Positions 52,924 through 61,853 of a stretch of DNA of 64,000 nt are shown here, piece after piece (position 1 is the stretch's first letter; the number at the start of each line of letters is the position of its first letter). Origin of the DNA: an uncultured Oscillospiraceae bacterium. Lineage in GTDB: Bacteria; Bacillota; Clostridia; Oscillospirales; Ruminococcaceae. The stretch is taken from the NCBI GenBank assembly GCA_947522735.1, contig CANNTZ010000005.1, positions 14,299 to 78,298 on the forward strand, in the 5' to 3' direction. Both the position numbers and the translations under genes were made by a program. The notes beneath the pieces are model-generated. The model did no database searches and had not been told where the DNA came from. It saw only the letters and a list, made by a program, of their open reading frames with translations.

Positions 52924-52977
52924 ATAATCCGAACCAAATCTTCTTAATCGGAGATGGGCTCGGATTATTTGCTTTTT
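52924..52977 (+). terminator. Terminator after tRNA-Leu
   Basis: ATAATCCGA pairs with TCGGATTAT over a 27-base loop, followed by TTGCTTTTT. A second hairpin (GGAACCGC/GCGGTTCC) lies at about 53057-53102; 52978-53198 has no gene. Confidence 0.65.
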
Positions 52978-53198
52978 AAAAGAGGCTTTAAGGTGCGCGC
53001 TTTGGAAACGGCGGCGTCAGGCGTCCCGGAGCCAAGCCTGCCTTGGGAAACAGAAGGGAACCGCAGCCGCGGCGCAAAGAGCGTCGCGAGAGCGGTTCCT
53101 TTCTGTGAAAAATGGCCCGCAGGCACGCGGAGAGGGCAGGCAAAAAGCTCGGGAGCTTAATTTATGCCGAGAGGTCTTGTTTGCCATACCTCTCAAGC

Positions 53199-54182
53199 TT
53201 AGTCTTTCTTGGAATTGGAATCGATCAGAACGACAACGACCAGAATGAAGCCCTTGACGAGCCATTGCCAGTAGGTGTTGACGCCAAGCAGAACCATGAT
53301 GTTCATGATGGTTTGCAGGAACAGCGCGCCGATGATGATGCCGAACACACGCCCACGGCCTCCGGTCAGCGAGGTGCCGCCCAGAACGCAGATCGTCATG
53401 ACGTCGAACAGCAGGTTATCGCCCAGCGTAACGTTGCCGGACTGCGTCTTGCTGGTCAGGCCCAGAGCGCCGACTGTGGAGAGGACGCCGGAGAGCACAA
53501 ACGCAAGTATCGAAATGAAATTAACGTTCAGGCCGGAGAGCTTGGACGCTATCTTATTTCCGCCGACGGCAAAGAAGCTGCGGCCAAGCTCCGTGTGCGC
53601 GGTAAAGACATACAAAATGATGCCAACCCCGAACATCAGAATAACGGCGAACGGGACAACGCCGAGCTTGCCAAGCGCAAGCTGACCAAAGTTATCGGGA
53701 AGCCCCGAGATGGGAAGCCCGCCGGAATAAATGTAGTTGATGCCACGGAGCATGTTCATCGTGACAAGCGTTGCAATGAACGACGGCATTTTGCCGTAGA
53801 CTACCATTGCGCCGTTGATGATGCCGATCACGACGGACATCATCAGGACAATCAGGAAGGCAACGCCCATCGGCAGGTTGTTCTTGACGCATAAGCCTGC
53901 GAAGAAGATGGAAACCATGCCGATGATGGAGGAGATGGACATGTCCATCTCACCGATCAGGATGACGAAAAATTCACCCATGGCGATGATGGCAACAAAC
54001 GAGGCCTGCCGCAGAACGTTCATGATGTTGTTCGTGGTACGGAACGCCGGCTTCAGACAGCAGAGCGCAACAAGTACGACGAACAGGAACAGAATCATCC
54101 AATCGCTCAGAAAAGACTTGAAGCCTCCGGAATATTTCCTGGCCTTCAAGATATAATCATTTGAGACTGATCCGTTTTTCAT
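53199..54182 (-). CDS. Ribose-type sugar ABC transporter permease
   Basis: 327 aa, about eight to ten membrane helices. Motifs FFVILIGEMDMSISSIIGMVS and GGTSLTGGRGRVFGIIIGALFLQTIMNIMVLLGV are diagnostic of RbsC/XylH-type BPD_transp_2 permeases. The ATG overlaps the ATPase gene stop by four bases. A hairpin (GAGAGGT/ACCTCTC, 53169-53194) follows the stop codon. Last gene of a four-gene sugar import operon. Confidence 0.95.
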   Translation of the reverse strand: MKNGSVSNDYILKARKYSGGFKSFLSDWMILFLFVVLVALCCLKPAFRTTNNIMNVLRQASFVAIIAMGEFFVILIGEMDMSISSIIGMVSIFFAGLCVKNNLPMGVAFLIVLMMSVVIGIINGAMVVYGKMPSFIATLVTMNMLRGINYIYSGGLPISGLPDNFGQLALGKLGVVPFAVILMFGVGIILYVFTAHTELGRSFFAVGGNKIASKLSGLNVNFISILAFVLSGVLSTVGALGLTSKTQSGNVTLGDNLLFDVMTICVLGGTSLTGGRGRVFGIIIGALFLQTIMNIMVLLGVNTYWQWLVKGFILVVVVLIDSNSKKD

Positions 54183-55747
54183 TTCTTTACTCCTAACAAA
54201 CTGTTGATAATGACTTCCTGTGTCTTTCTTTCGCCCTCCACCATGTCCATGATCCGGCCCTCATACATTATGTAGATGCGGTTGCAAAGGCCGATCAGCT
54301 CCTCCATTTCCGGGGAAACAATGAGAACCGCCTTGCCTTGCTGCGCCAGCTCGTGGATTAGCGTGTAGATCTCGAACTTCGCGCCGATATCAATGCCGCG
54401 CGTCGGCTCGTCAAGCAGGAATACCTCCGTGTCGCGCAGCATCCATTTTGCGATGACGATCTTCTGCTGATTGCCGCCGGAGAGCTTTCTGACGTTCTGA
54501 TACAGGGAATAATATTTGAGATTCAGCTTGCTGTTGATACCGTAAGCGGCGCGTCTTTCCGCTTCATGATCCTGAAAAATCCCCCATCTGCGGAACAGCT
54601 TCATAGATGGCAGGATCGTATTGTCCTTGATGTCAAAGACCATGTCGAGCCCGAGACTCCGACGCTCGTCGGGAACCAGACCGAAGCCGTCCCGGATGGA
54701 CTGGAAGGGCACTTTGTAAAGCACACGCCTGCCCTTGTAGTAGATCTCTCCTCCGGTGATCTTGTGGTTGCCGAAGATTGCCTGAACAAGCTCTGTTTTT
54801 CCTGCGCCGAGAAGTCCGGCAAGGCCGACCACCTCGCCCGCGCGGACATTAAGGTTCACGTCGCGAAAAGCCTTGGGCGCGGTCAGCCTCTTCACCTCCA
54901 GCACGATGTCGCCCAGCTTCTCGTTGATCGGAGGATAGACGTTGGTGAGCTCACGGCCAATAATCAGCTTTATGAGCTGATCCTTGTTGATATCCGCGAC
55001 CTTACCGGAGCCGTTAAGCTTCCCGTCGCACAGCACGGTATACGAATCGCAGCATTGAAAAACCTCGTCCAGACGGTGCGAGATATAGATGATTCCGATC
55101 CCGCGGCTCGTCAGGAGCTTGATGATGCGGAAGATATTCTGGATATCCTTTTCCTGAAGAACGGAGGTCAGCTCGTCAAAGATAATGATCTGCGGATCAT
55201 CCATAAGAGCCTTTGCCAACTGGATTAGCTGCTTTTCCGCCGTGCGCAGGCGCTTGACCGGCACGTTCAGGTTGACGTCGCACTGCAAAAACCCCATGGT
55301 CTGCGCGGCGCGCCGGTCAAGCGCCTTCCAGTCTACAAACATGCCCGCTTTTTTTTCATAGCGGCCAATGAACAGGTTTTCGATACCTGTCATATCGTCC
55401 ATCAGCGTGAACTCCTGATGAACGATCGCGATGCCGCGGCGCTGCGATTCCCGGATGCTGTAATTTCCAAGATCAATCTTTTCGCCCTTGATATAAAGCT
55501 CGCCCTTCGTCATCCGGTTTTCGCCGGTGATGCATTTGGAGAGAGTGGATTTTCCGGCGCCGTTTTCTCCAACCAGCACATGGCATTCGCCGGGCATCAG
55601 CGTGACGTTAACATCGGAAAGCGCCTTGACGCCGGGGAACTCCATCGTGCAGCCCTTCACCTCAACCAGCGGAGTGACGGCCTTGGACGCGCTGTTTACG
55701 TTCGTGTTAATGGCCTTAGCCTCCTTTTTTACGGCTTTTACAGCCAC
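54179..55747 (-). CDS. Sugar ABC transporter ATP-binding protein (RbsA/MglA type)
   Basis: 522 aa with two ABC domains. Domain 1: Walker A GENGAGKSTLSK and Walker B IIIFDELTSVLQ. Domain 2: GLLGAGKTELVQ, LSGGNQQKIVIAKWML and VFLLDEPTRGIDIGAK, as in RbsA/MglA. The first domain signature is replaced by RTAEKQLIQLAKAL, which is usual for one half of these proteins. About 28 extra Lys/Asn-rich residues precede the first domain. Overlaps the upstream gene by 10 bases. Confidence 0.95.
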   Translation of the reverse strand: MAVKAVKKEAKAINTNVNSASKAVTPLVEVKGCTMEFPGVKALSDVNVTLMPGECHVLVGENGAGKSTLSKCITGENRMTKGELYIKGEKIDLGNYSIRESQRRGIAIVHQEFTLMDDMTGIENLFIGRYEKKAGMFVDWKALDRRAAQTMGFLQCDVNLNVPVKRLRTAEKQLIQLAKALMDDPQIIIFDELTSVLQEKDIQNIFRIIKLLTSRGIGIIYISHRLDEVFQCCDSYTVLCDGKLNGSGKVADINKDQLIKLIIGRELTNVYPPINEKLGDIVLEVKRLTAPKAFRDVNLNVRAGEVVGLAGLLGAGKTELVQAIFGNHKITGGEIYYKGRRVLYKVPFQSIRDGFGLVPDERRSLGLDMVFDIKDNTILPSMKLFRRWGIFQDHEAERRAAYGINSKLNLKYYSLYQNVRKLSGGNQQKIVIAKWMLRDTEVFLLDEPTRGIDIGAKFEIYTLIHELAQQGKAVLIVSPEMEELIGLCNRIYIMYEGRIMDMVEGERKTQEVIINSLLGVKK

Positions 55748-57825
55748 AGCCAGCCGAGAGCTTCCACACCGGAGCAGATAATATTTTCGTCAGGGTGTTG
55801 GGGCTCTCTGATATTGTGGATGAGCCGCTTCATTTCGTGATACGGGAACATGCAGCTTCCGACGCCGGTTTGACGGACGGGATTGATATCAAAGAACATC
55901 TCCTTGACAATATCAAAGTCACGCTCGTTCAAATCGAGGATTTCATCGAGAATGGCGTCTTTCCTTATAGGATCCGTCTCGCGCTCATAGCGCAGCGAGG
56001 CCAGCGCCATATCGTAGATGACAAGATTCCTGCGCTCGGCGTTGCTCCAGCGATCAAAGTGCGGCAGCCATGGGCGAAGCTGCTTGTCGTTACAGGCTCT
56101 GAGCCGGAGATGCTCGATGATTGCCATCAGCTCCGGGTGACGTCTTTTGGCGGCAAGAATGGTGGGAACGTCCTCCTCGCAGACTTTGTTTTTCTGGAAC
56201 GGGAACGGCGTGGTATAAAGCGGTATCTGGCTTTCGTGGATGGTGAGCATGTTCTTCATGACATACAGCACGTCGTCTGCCAAATCCCCAAAATTCAATC
56301 TGCACGCCTCTCTGTAGAACTCCTCCTCCTCCATCTGCGAGCCCCAGCCGTAGTTGCCGTGCGCAAACAGGTGCATCGGTAGACCATACCATTCAAACAT
56401 GAAGCCGTTAATGCCGTGCACGCCGCGGGCGACGCTGCCCTTATGCTGGCGAATGTCGGTTTCAATGACCTGCTCATTGGCCTCGTCCTCATAGCGGAGC
56501 AGGTTGCTCTTAAAGGTTCGGTACAGGCGGCCCATGGTGGAGGTGATGGAGTTGGATTCCGTATCGCGTCCCCATATATTGTCCTTCCCGAAGGCGTCGC
56601 ACCACTTGTCAAATTCCCCTTCCGGAACATATAGGCCGGGCGCCCAGAAAAGCTTGATGTCCTTTGGCATGGAGTTTACGCAGTGCCTCAGGAACTCGGG
56701 ATCCTTCTCCAGCGGCGGCTGGCGGAAAGCGCGAATGCCGATGACGGCCTCGGGATTGATCTCGTGCACGGCCTCGAAGATCTGGTTGAGCAGCTCCATA
56801 TTGGCCATATGCTTGGCTTCGCCCGGCGTGTCGGTAGCCGCGTGGTACCTGCGCTTGCATTCGTCGCATTCACAGAACCAGAAGCCCTCCTCGCTCTCCT
56901 CAAGCGTATAGCCGTCAAAGCCAAGACGGGCAATCTGCCGCATGGCTTCGAGGATGTATTCACGCGTGCCGGGATAGCTGAGGCAGAGCGAGTCAAAATC
57001 GTTCAGGAAGCCCTGCCTCGCCGGAGGCTTCATTCTGGCCTCGGGGTGCTTGATGGTGTAGGCGCCGTTATAGGAATTAAGGCCGACATATGCGAATATC
57101 CTGACCTCCAGCCTGTGTGCAAGCGCAATAAATCTGTCGAGGAACGGCTCTTCAAGATTGGGATGAGTATAACGGACGGTCAGCCAGCGGCGGTTTTCGG
57201 CGTTCCAGATTTTCATAGGAACGTCGCGCAGCGACGTCTCGGGATAGCCCGGCATATCAAACGGCCAATAGCCGTACATTACAAGATTAAACTGGTTGAT
57301 CTTATTGTCTATGCAGATATTAAGATATTCGACCCATTCCTCATAGCCCCAGAGCTGGCTGTCAAAGCCAAGACGGCCATAGCCTGCGTACCAGGAGAAG
57401 GTTTGAGCGATGGCGCGGGTCTCCAGTGAGGGATAATCTGTGATTTCGCACAATGGCAGCGCATATCCGCCCTCACGCGCGGCCAGGAGCTGTTTGACGG
57501 AGGTCAGCGCGTTGACAAGACCTGCCCGGTGCTCGTAATAAACCGTCAGCTCCGCCTGGGCAATGTCCAGACAGTAACCCTGCTTTGCATAAAGCGCGGG
57601 GTTATCCACCTGCTTTTCCGGAAGTCCGCGCAGCACGCGCACGGGCAGTGCGTCTGCCGCCGCCTCCGTGCCAAGCGCGATATCCTGTCTGTTCCAGAAG
57701 CGCAGGCGCGCCAGCTCAAGCGCCTCAAGTCCAGCCGCATCCTCTGCAAAGCGCATGGCACGGAATAGGCTTGTCCATCCCTGCTTTTCCACGATGTGCT
57801 TTGCCTCTGGCAGTAATAGAATCAT
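55738..57825 (-). CDS. Putative glycoside hydrolase with GH20-like layout, inside the sugar import operon
   Basis: 695 aa, not assigned to a family with certainty. Residues 1-130 resemble the GH20b/alpha-glucuronidase N-terminal alpha/beta domain (AELTVYYEHRAGLVNALTSVKQLL). A TIM barrel follows: EITDYPSLETRAIAQTFSWYAGYG, NICIDNKINQFNLVMYGYWPF, FIALAHRLEVRIFAYVGL and GFDGYTLEESEEGFWFCECDECKRRY. The Glu-Glu in TLEESEEG lies where clan relatives carry catalytic acids, next to a Cys pair. A helical C-terminus follows. ATG 57825 has GGAGG 6 bases upstream. Between the binding protein and ATPase genes; presumably processes the imported saccharide. Confidence 0.72.
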   Translation of the reverse strand: MILLLPEAKHIVEKQGWTSLFRAMRFAEDAAGLEALELARLRFWNRQDIALGTEAAADALPVRVLRGLPEKQVDNPALYAKQGYCLDIAQAELTVYYEHRAGLVNALTSVKQLLAAREGGYALPLCEITDYPSLETRAIAQTFSWYAGYGRLGFDSQLWGYEEWVEYLNICIDNKINQFNLVMYGYWPFDMPGYPETSLRDVPMKIWNAENRRWLTVRYTHPNLEEPFLDRFIALAHRLEVRIFAYVGLNSYNGAYTIKHPEARMKPPARQGFLNDFDSLCLSYPGTREYILEAMRQIARLGFDGYTLEESEEGFWFCECDECKRRYHAATDTPGEAKHMANMELLNQIFEAVHEINPEAVIGIRAFRQPPLEKDPEFLRHCVNSMPKDIKLFWAPGLYVPEGEFDKWCDAFGKDNIWGRDTESNSITSTMGRLYRTFKSNLLRYEDEANEQVIETDIRQHKGSVARGVHGINGFMFEWYGLPMHLFAHGNYGWGSQMEEEEFYREACRLNFGDLADDVLYVMKNMLTIHESQIPLYTTPFPFQKNKVCEEDVPTILAAKRRHPELMAIIEHLRLRACNDKQLRPWLPHFDRWSNAERRNLVIYDMALASLRYERETDPIRKDAILDEILDLNERDFDIVKEMFFDINPVRQTGVGSCMFPYHEMKRLIHNIREPQHPDENIICSGVEALGWLWL

Positions 57826-57930
57826 GTTGTCCCTCCAATATTTGAAAAGCTGGTTGGGAAGCGAGCCCCCCAACCATCTTTTCGTGCGTTGCAATTTGTT
57901 TCGGTCGCCCTTAGGAGAGCTGATTTGGCA

Positions 57931-59025
57931 TCAGCCCAGCCAGCCCCAGTTCTGCCAATCGTAATCGGCAATGTTTGCGGGCGTAATCGCTTCCGGTTCG
58001 GGGAGATCATATTTGTCGGGAAGGGTTTCGCCAAGGATTAGCGCATGATACATGGCGTCGGTGGCCTGATAGCCCAGGACGACCGGGTTTTGCAGAACCT
58101 CGCCCAGCCACGCCTCGTTGCCGTTCTGTATCCAGGTCAGGACGTCGATATCACCGGCGATGCCGATGAACTTTATCTCGGTGCGTCCCTGTGCGACGGC
58201 TGCGTTGTAGGCGCCGACAACCTCCGCGTCATTGTGTCCGCAGACAACGTCGATGACGCTCTCGCGTTGCAGAACGTTTTCAACAAGGGTCTGCGCGGAG
58301 TCTCGGTTGTGTCCGCCCGTGTCGCCCTCATCGATGATCCTTGCGTTCGGGAATGCGGCAAGGACGGTTTCGGAAAAGCCGTCATAACGATCCTTGGAAA
58401 CCTGACCGGAGGTGGGAACGCTGACATACAGGCAAACAGGATCGTCCTTGCCAAGGGTCTGGAGGTATTCGACAGCGACCTGGCCGGCCTTGACGCCGAG
58501 AGCCTTCATGTCGTGACCAACGAAGGTGGCCCACACCTTGTCGGCCTCATTGGAATATTCCTGCGCATAGTCGCCGATGACGAACGGGATGCCTTTTGCG
58601 ACGTTTTCCTTCATGGTGGGGATTGCGGAGGAGGCGTCGGCCGGGAAGAGAATAATGCCATCGGAGCCGGCGGAGATCATATTCTCAACGTTGGTCAGCA
58701 TCGTCTGCACGTCGGAGCGGGAATCTTCAAAATCGAAGGTGAAATTCACGCCATATTCTGCGCCGTGGTCGGCCATCCAGTTGTTGCAGCCGTCGATAAC
58801 GCCCTGGAACCAGGTGTACGCGGTCAGCTCCATAATGGAAACGCCGATTTTATATTCTGTTTTCATTTCGGGGTTGCTGTCGGGCGTGCTGTCGACAGAG
58901 GCTTCACTGGAGCTCTCTGCCATGGAAGATTCCATTGAGGAGCTTGATGATTTGTCGGCAGGCGTGCATGCAACAAGGCCGACAAGCATCACTACAGTCA
59001 AAAGCAGCGCAATCAGTTTTCTCAT
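57931..59025 (-). CDS. Sugar ABC transporter substrate-binding lipoprotein (RbsB type)
   Basis: 364 aa. Signal peptide with lipobox VGLVAC, a Ser/Glu-rich linker, then a Peripla_BP_4 fold: YKIGVSIMELTAYTWFQGVIDGCNNWMADHG, GIILFPADASSAIPTMKENVAKGIPFVIGDY and CGHNDAEVVGAYNAAVAQGR. It binds a sugar outside the membrane for the two transporter subunits encoded downstream. AGGAGG precedes the ATG. First gene of its operon; the promoter at 59307-59335 would give a leader of about 275 bases. Confidence 0.95.
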   Translation of the reverse strand: MRKLIALLLTVVMLVGLVACTPADKSSSSSMESSMAESSSEASVDSTPDSNPEMKTEYKIGVSIMELTAYTWFQGVIDGCNNWMADHGAEYGVNFTFDFEDSRSDVQTMLTNVENMISAGSDGIILFPADASSAIPTMKENVAKGIPFVIGDYAQEYSNEADKVWATFVGHDMKALGVKAGQVAVEYLQTLGKDDPVCLYVSVPTSGQVSKDRYDGFSETVLAAFPNARIIDEGDTGGHNRDSAQTLVENVLQRESVIDVVCGHNDAEVVGAYNAAVAQGRTEIKFIGIAGDIDVLTWIQNGNEAWLGEVLQNPVVLGYQATDAMYHALILGETLPDKYDLPEPEAITPANIADYDWQNWGWLG

Positions 59026-59306
59026 CTTTTAATCCTCCTAAAATTTTATTGATTAAATGGAGCAGGTCCATAAAATCCATATACCGTTCATCCTCGCCGT
59101 CGCTCTCCCGGCACTGCCTCTGCGTTCATGGACGCAGGGGAAAAACGACCGGCTCATCGTGCAGCGCACACAGGCATAAGAGAGCAAAGACGCGGTCCAC
59201 CCAAAAAGCTCCGGGCGGATCGCGGAGGTTATCCATGATGATATTGGCAACAGAAAAAGACAGACGGGTTCTTTCCTTTGGTCTGTATGGGCTTCTTTAT
59301 GTCTGT

Positions 59307-59335
59307 ATAATTTATATAAAAAAGCATTTTGTCAA
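59307..59335 (-). promoter_or_regulatory. Promoter of the sugar import operon
   Basis: TTGACA (59335-59330), 17 bp, AATTAT (59312-59307) on the minus strand; an 18-bp spacing to ATTATA is also possible. Confidence 0.6.
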
Positions 59336-59560
59336 CCTCTTTTCGATGGAAAATAAAGGATATTTAAGACGATTACTTCCTTTTTTGTGTATATTTTAAA
59401 GGTAAATACTTGTATATATGGCAATATCGTCGCGATGGGGCGCTTATAATATCTACAAACTGGCGATAGTTGTGCATAATATTTGGAATACATTAATATT
59501 AACAGATAATTTAGAGTAAGTCAATAAGTTTTGAAAAAAATCATTTGTGTATTTTTTATG

Positions 59561-59612
59561 AACGTGATTATGGTAAAAATTGGTATGGTGAGAACCATAC
59601 CGAAATCACGTT
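59561..59612. other. Nested hairpin element in a 1-kb gene-free region
   Basis: An outer stem AACGTGATT/AATCACGTT (9 bp) encloses a perfect inner stem GGTATGGT-GAGA-ACCATACC with a GNRA tetraloop. The whole stretch 59026-60054 has no supportable gene; it holds the operon promoter, an AT-rich block (about 59300-59580), this element and a second hairpin GCCCCTGTC/GGCAGGGGC at 59699-59723. Confidence 0.6.
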
Positions 59613-60054
59613 TTGCCGATTTAGTGGAACAAGGGTAGGCAGTGCAGGGGCTGCGGACGGGAGAGCCGGTATAACGAAATAAGGATAAACAAGCCAAAGC
59701 CCCTGTCGATATCCGGCAGGGGCAAAGCCCGGTATAACAGCGGCGGATCATTGGCCGCATCGATCATCGGCAGCTCACGGGTAAGAGCAGGTCGGTCAAG
59801 GCGTCAAAACGCGGGGAGAGCCGTCCGCACGGGCATATTGCACACAATCGGACAATTCGCCGTTTGCGGGAGCTTTACCGTGATACGAGCATTTTTCCTG
59901 TGGATCACGGCTATGACGTCTCAGAGGGCGATAGGAAAAACGCATCAGGCTGATGACGGCAATGACAAAGGAGAACCGGCGTGAAAATCGGCGACGCATA
60001 TCAAAAGGACGCGCACGGGCTGAACATGGGAATATGTATTATTGTTGCATCAAT

Positions 60055-61800
60055 TTATGCCTCGCTCATGCGGGAGAGAACCTCGCTCATGTCATTTTCG
60101 TAGGGCGCGACGTTCAGCCTGGTGTAAAGCGTGCGGCAGAGCCTGCGCGTTATGGCCGCACGGCGGATATATTCACTGTCGAGCCTGCGTCCGGCAAGCC
60201 CGGCGATGTGATAGTCGCAGCTCTCGTAGGAAATGCGGAAATAGCAGGCGGTAAGCGTGGCGCAGTCGCGATGAAAAGCGGCGGCGGCGTGCTGCGCGCC
60301 GGACAGCCTGAGACAAAGCCGCTCATAGCAGGCGAGCGCCCGGTCATAGCAGTCGAGGACGCGTGCAAGATAGCGCTTGAGCTCGGCCCAAACAGCGGGC
60401 TCGCGCAGAAGCTGCGGCCATGAGGAGTCGGGGAGGTCGCCGGGTGCGATATAGGGCGAGGTCAGGTCAAAGACGTAAAACAGCTTTGCGCCGGTCTCCC
60501 AAAGGCGGCGGCAGGTCCAGTGCATCCGCTGCGAATAGCCGACGATCGGCCAGCGGGAAAGCCCCTCGTCGATCAGCCTCCACGCCCGCACCGCTTCGTC
60601 TATGCCGTTATCGCCATATAGCAGCTTCGCCGTCCTTTCGAGCGGCTGGTCGCCGGGAAGCTCCGGGGCGTCAAGATAGACGCTGAGCAGCGTTGCGTTT
60701 GCATCGGGAAGCTCTCCACTGATGCTGCGTGCCGGAATGCCCCAGAAATCAACTACGCCGTCCGCACCGGCGTCGGCATAGCTGCGCAGGCGGGAAAGAG
60801 AGGTCGCCGGAAAGGGGGTGAAGTAGGGGAGCACCGCCTCGGAGGTCGTGAGGTCGCTCCACGCATAAAAGCGTCTGCTGTTTTCGCAGCATTTTTTGGC
60901 AAGGCGCCGGAATTTTTCGGATACCGGGGCGTTTATCCACGGCTGAGTCAGCTCGTAGACCGTCTGATGCTCGTGGTTGGAGGGGACGCGCATCGTATCC
61001 TCCTGAAATTCCTGACATTCCCACGGCTCGACCGCCGCAGGCCACAGCTCACTGCCGCTGTATGACGCGCCCCAGCTTGAGGTGAGGACAAATCCGATAT
61101 CTCTCGGTGCATCCTCGGCCATATCGAACATGTCGTCCCACCACGGCCAGTTCATTATTGTAAATTCAACGTCAGTCCGGACGGAATGGGCGGCCTCCTT
61201 CAGCTCGGCTACCCAATCGGACCAGTTTTTCCAGCATGGATTATGGTTGCATCTCTGGCAGGTTTCGTCGCAGACGAGCGAATAGGAATCGCCGCCGAAA
61301 AAGGTGAATCCGGCGATTCCGGGGAAAGAGCTGACGGCGTCGAGCATCAGCTCGCGATAGCGTTTGCGGACCTCGGGGAAGGACAGGCACATCGGGCGCT
61401 TGCCGGAGCCTCCCCACTTGTCGCCGCCCGGCCCGAAGAGGCCGCGATATTTTTCCTCCGCACCGGGCGCAAGGTCGTGCAGGTCGCTGCCGGTGAGCGG
61501 CCCGCGAACCGACATCCACACCTTCAGCCCGGCGCGCCTGGCACACGCGAGACGCCGGGAAAGCTCCGCGCGGTTGCGTTCAATGTAATCCGCAGGGATC
61601 ATATCCGGAAAAACGGAGGTGCGGGCGTAGTTGTCAAGACGGCTGAAATCGCTGTCCCAGTTTGCGTCAAGATATCCGAGGATCACGCCGGTATAGCCGC
61701 GCCTGCGCATTGCGCGAAATTCCTCCTCGGTATAACCGCATTCAAAGGTCACGCAGGTGTCGAGAACGCCGAAGCAATCGGAAAGTTTTGCAGTGCCCAT
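60055..61800 (-). CDS. Uncharacterised TIM-barrel-like protein, possible glycosidase
   Basis: 581 aa, not recognised as a named family. It starts with a DCFGVLDTCVTFECGYTEEEFRAMRRRGYTGVIL barrel-like unit, has GLKVWMSVRG, FPGIAGFTFFGGDSY followed by a Cys cluster CDETCQRCNHNPC (about residues 176-188), then FTIMNWPWWDDMFD and FVLTSSWGASYSG. The barrel-plus-Cys-cluster layout recalls the 695-aa enzyme of the import operon and GH20-like proteins with CxxC near the active site. The C-terminal 200 residues are helical. No signal peptide. Last of a set with the oxidoreductase and epimerase upstream. Confidence 0.7.
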   Translation of the reverse strand: MGTAKLSDCFGVLDTCVTFECGYTEEEFRAMRRRGYTGVILGYLDANWDSDFSRLDNYARTSVFPDMIPADYIERNRAELSRRLACARRAGLKVWMSVRGPLTGSDLHDLAPGAEEKYRGLFGPGGDKWGGSGKRPMCLSFPEVRKRYRELMLDAVSSFPGIAGFTFFGGDSYSLVCDETCQRCNHNPCWKNWSDWVAELKEAAHSVRTDVEFTIMNWPWWDDMFDMAEDAPRDIGFVLTSSWGASYSGSELWPAAVEPWECQEFQEDTMRVPSNHEHQTVYELTQPWINAPVSEKFRRLAKKCCENSRRFYAWSDLTTSEAVLPYFTPFPATSLSRLRSYADAGADGVVDFWGIPARSISGELPDANATLLSVYLDAPELPGDQPLERTAKLLYGDNGIDEAVRAWRLIDEGLSRWPIVGYSQRMHWTCRRLWETGAKLFYVFDLTSPYIAPGDLPDSSWPQLLREPAVWAELKRYLARVLDCYDRALACYERLCLRLSGAQHAAAAFHRDCATLTACYFRISYESCDYHIAGLAGRRLDSEYIRRAAITRRLCRTLYTRLNVAPYENDMSEVLSRMSEA

Positions 61801-61853
61801 AAATTACCTCTCAATCGAAGGCCGCGGCCGCGGCTATGCAACGGCTTTGAATA

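Noticed and set aside
59191..59202. GGGTGGACCGCG on the minus strand in the leader of the sugar importer, close to the T-box core sequence
   Set aside because: It lacks the T of GGTACC, there is no Stem I with AGAGAG and a specifier loop, and the downstream gene is a sugar-binding protein.
59981..60103. 40-codon plus-strand ORF starting GTG with AAGGAG upstream
   Set aside because: It runs antisense into the end of the 581-aa gene and resembles no known small protein well enough.
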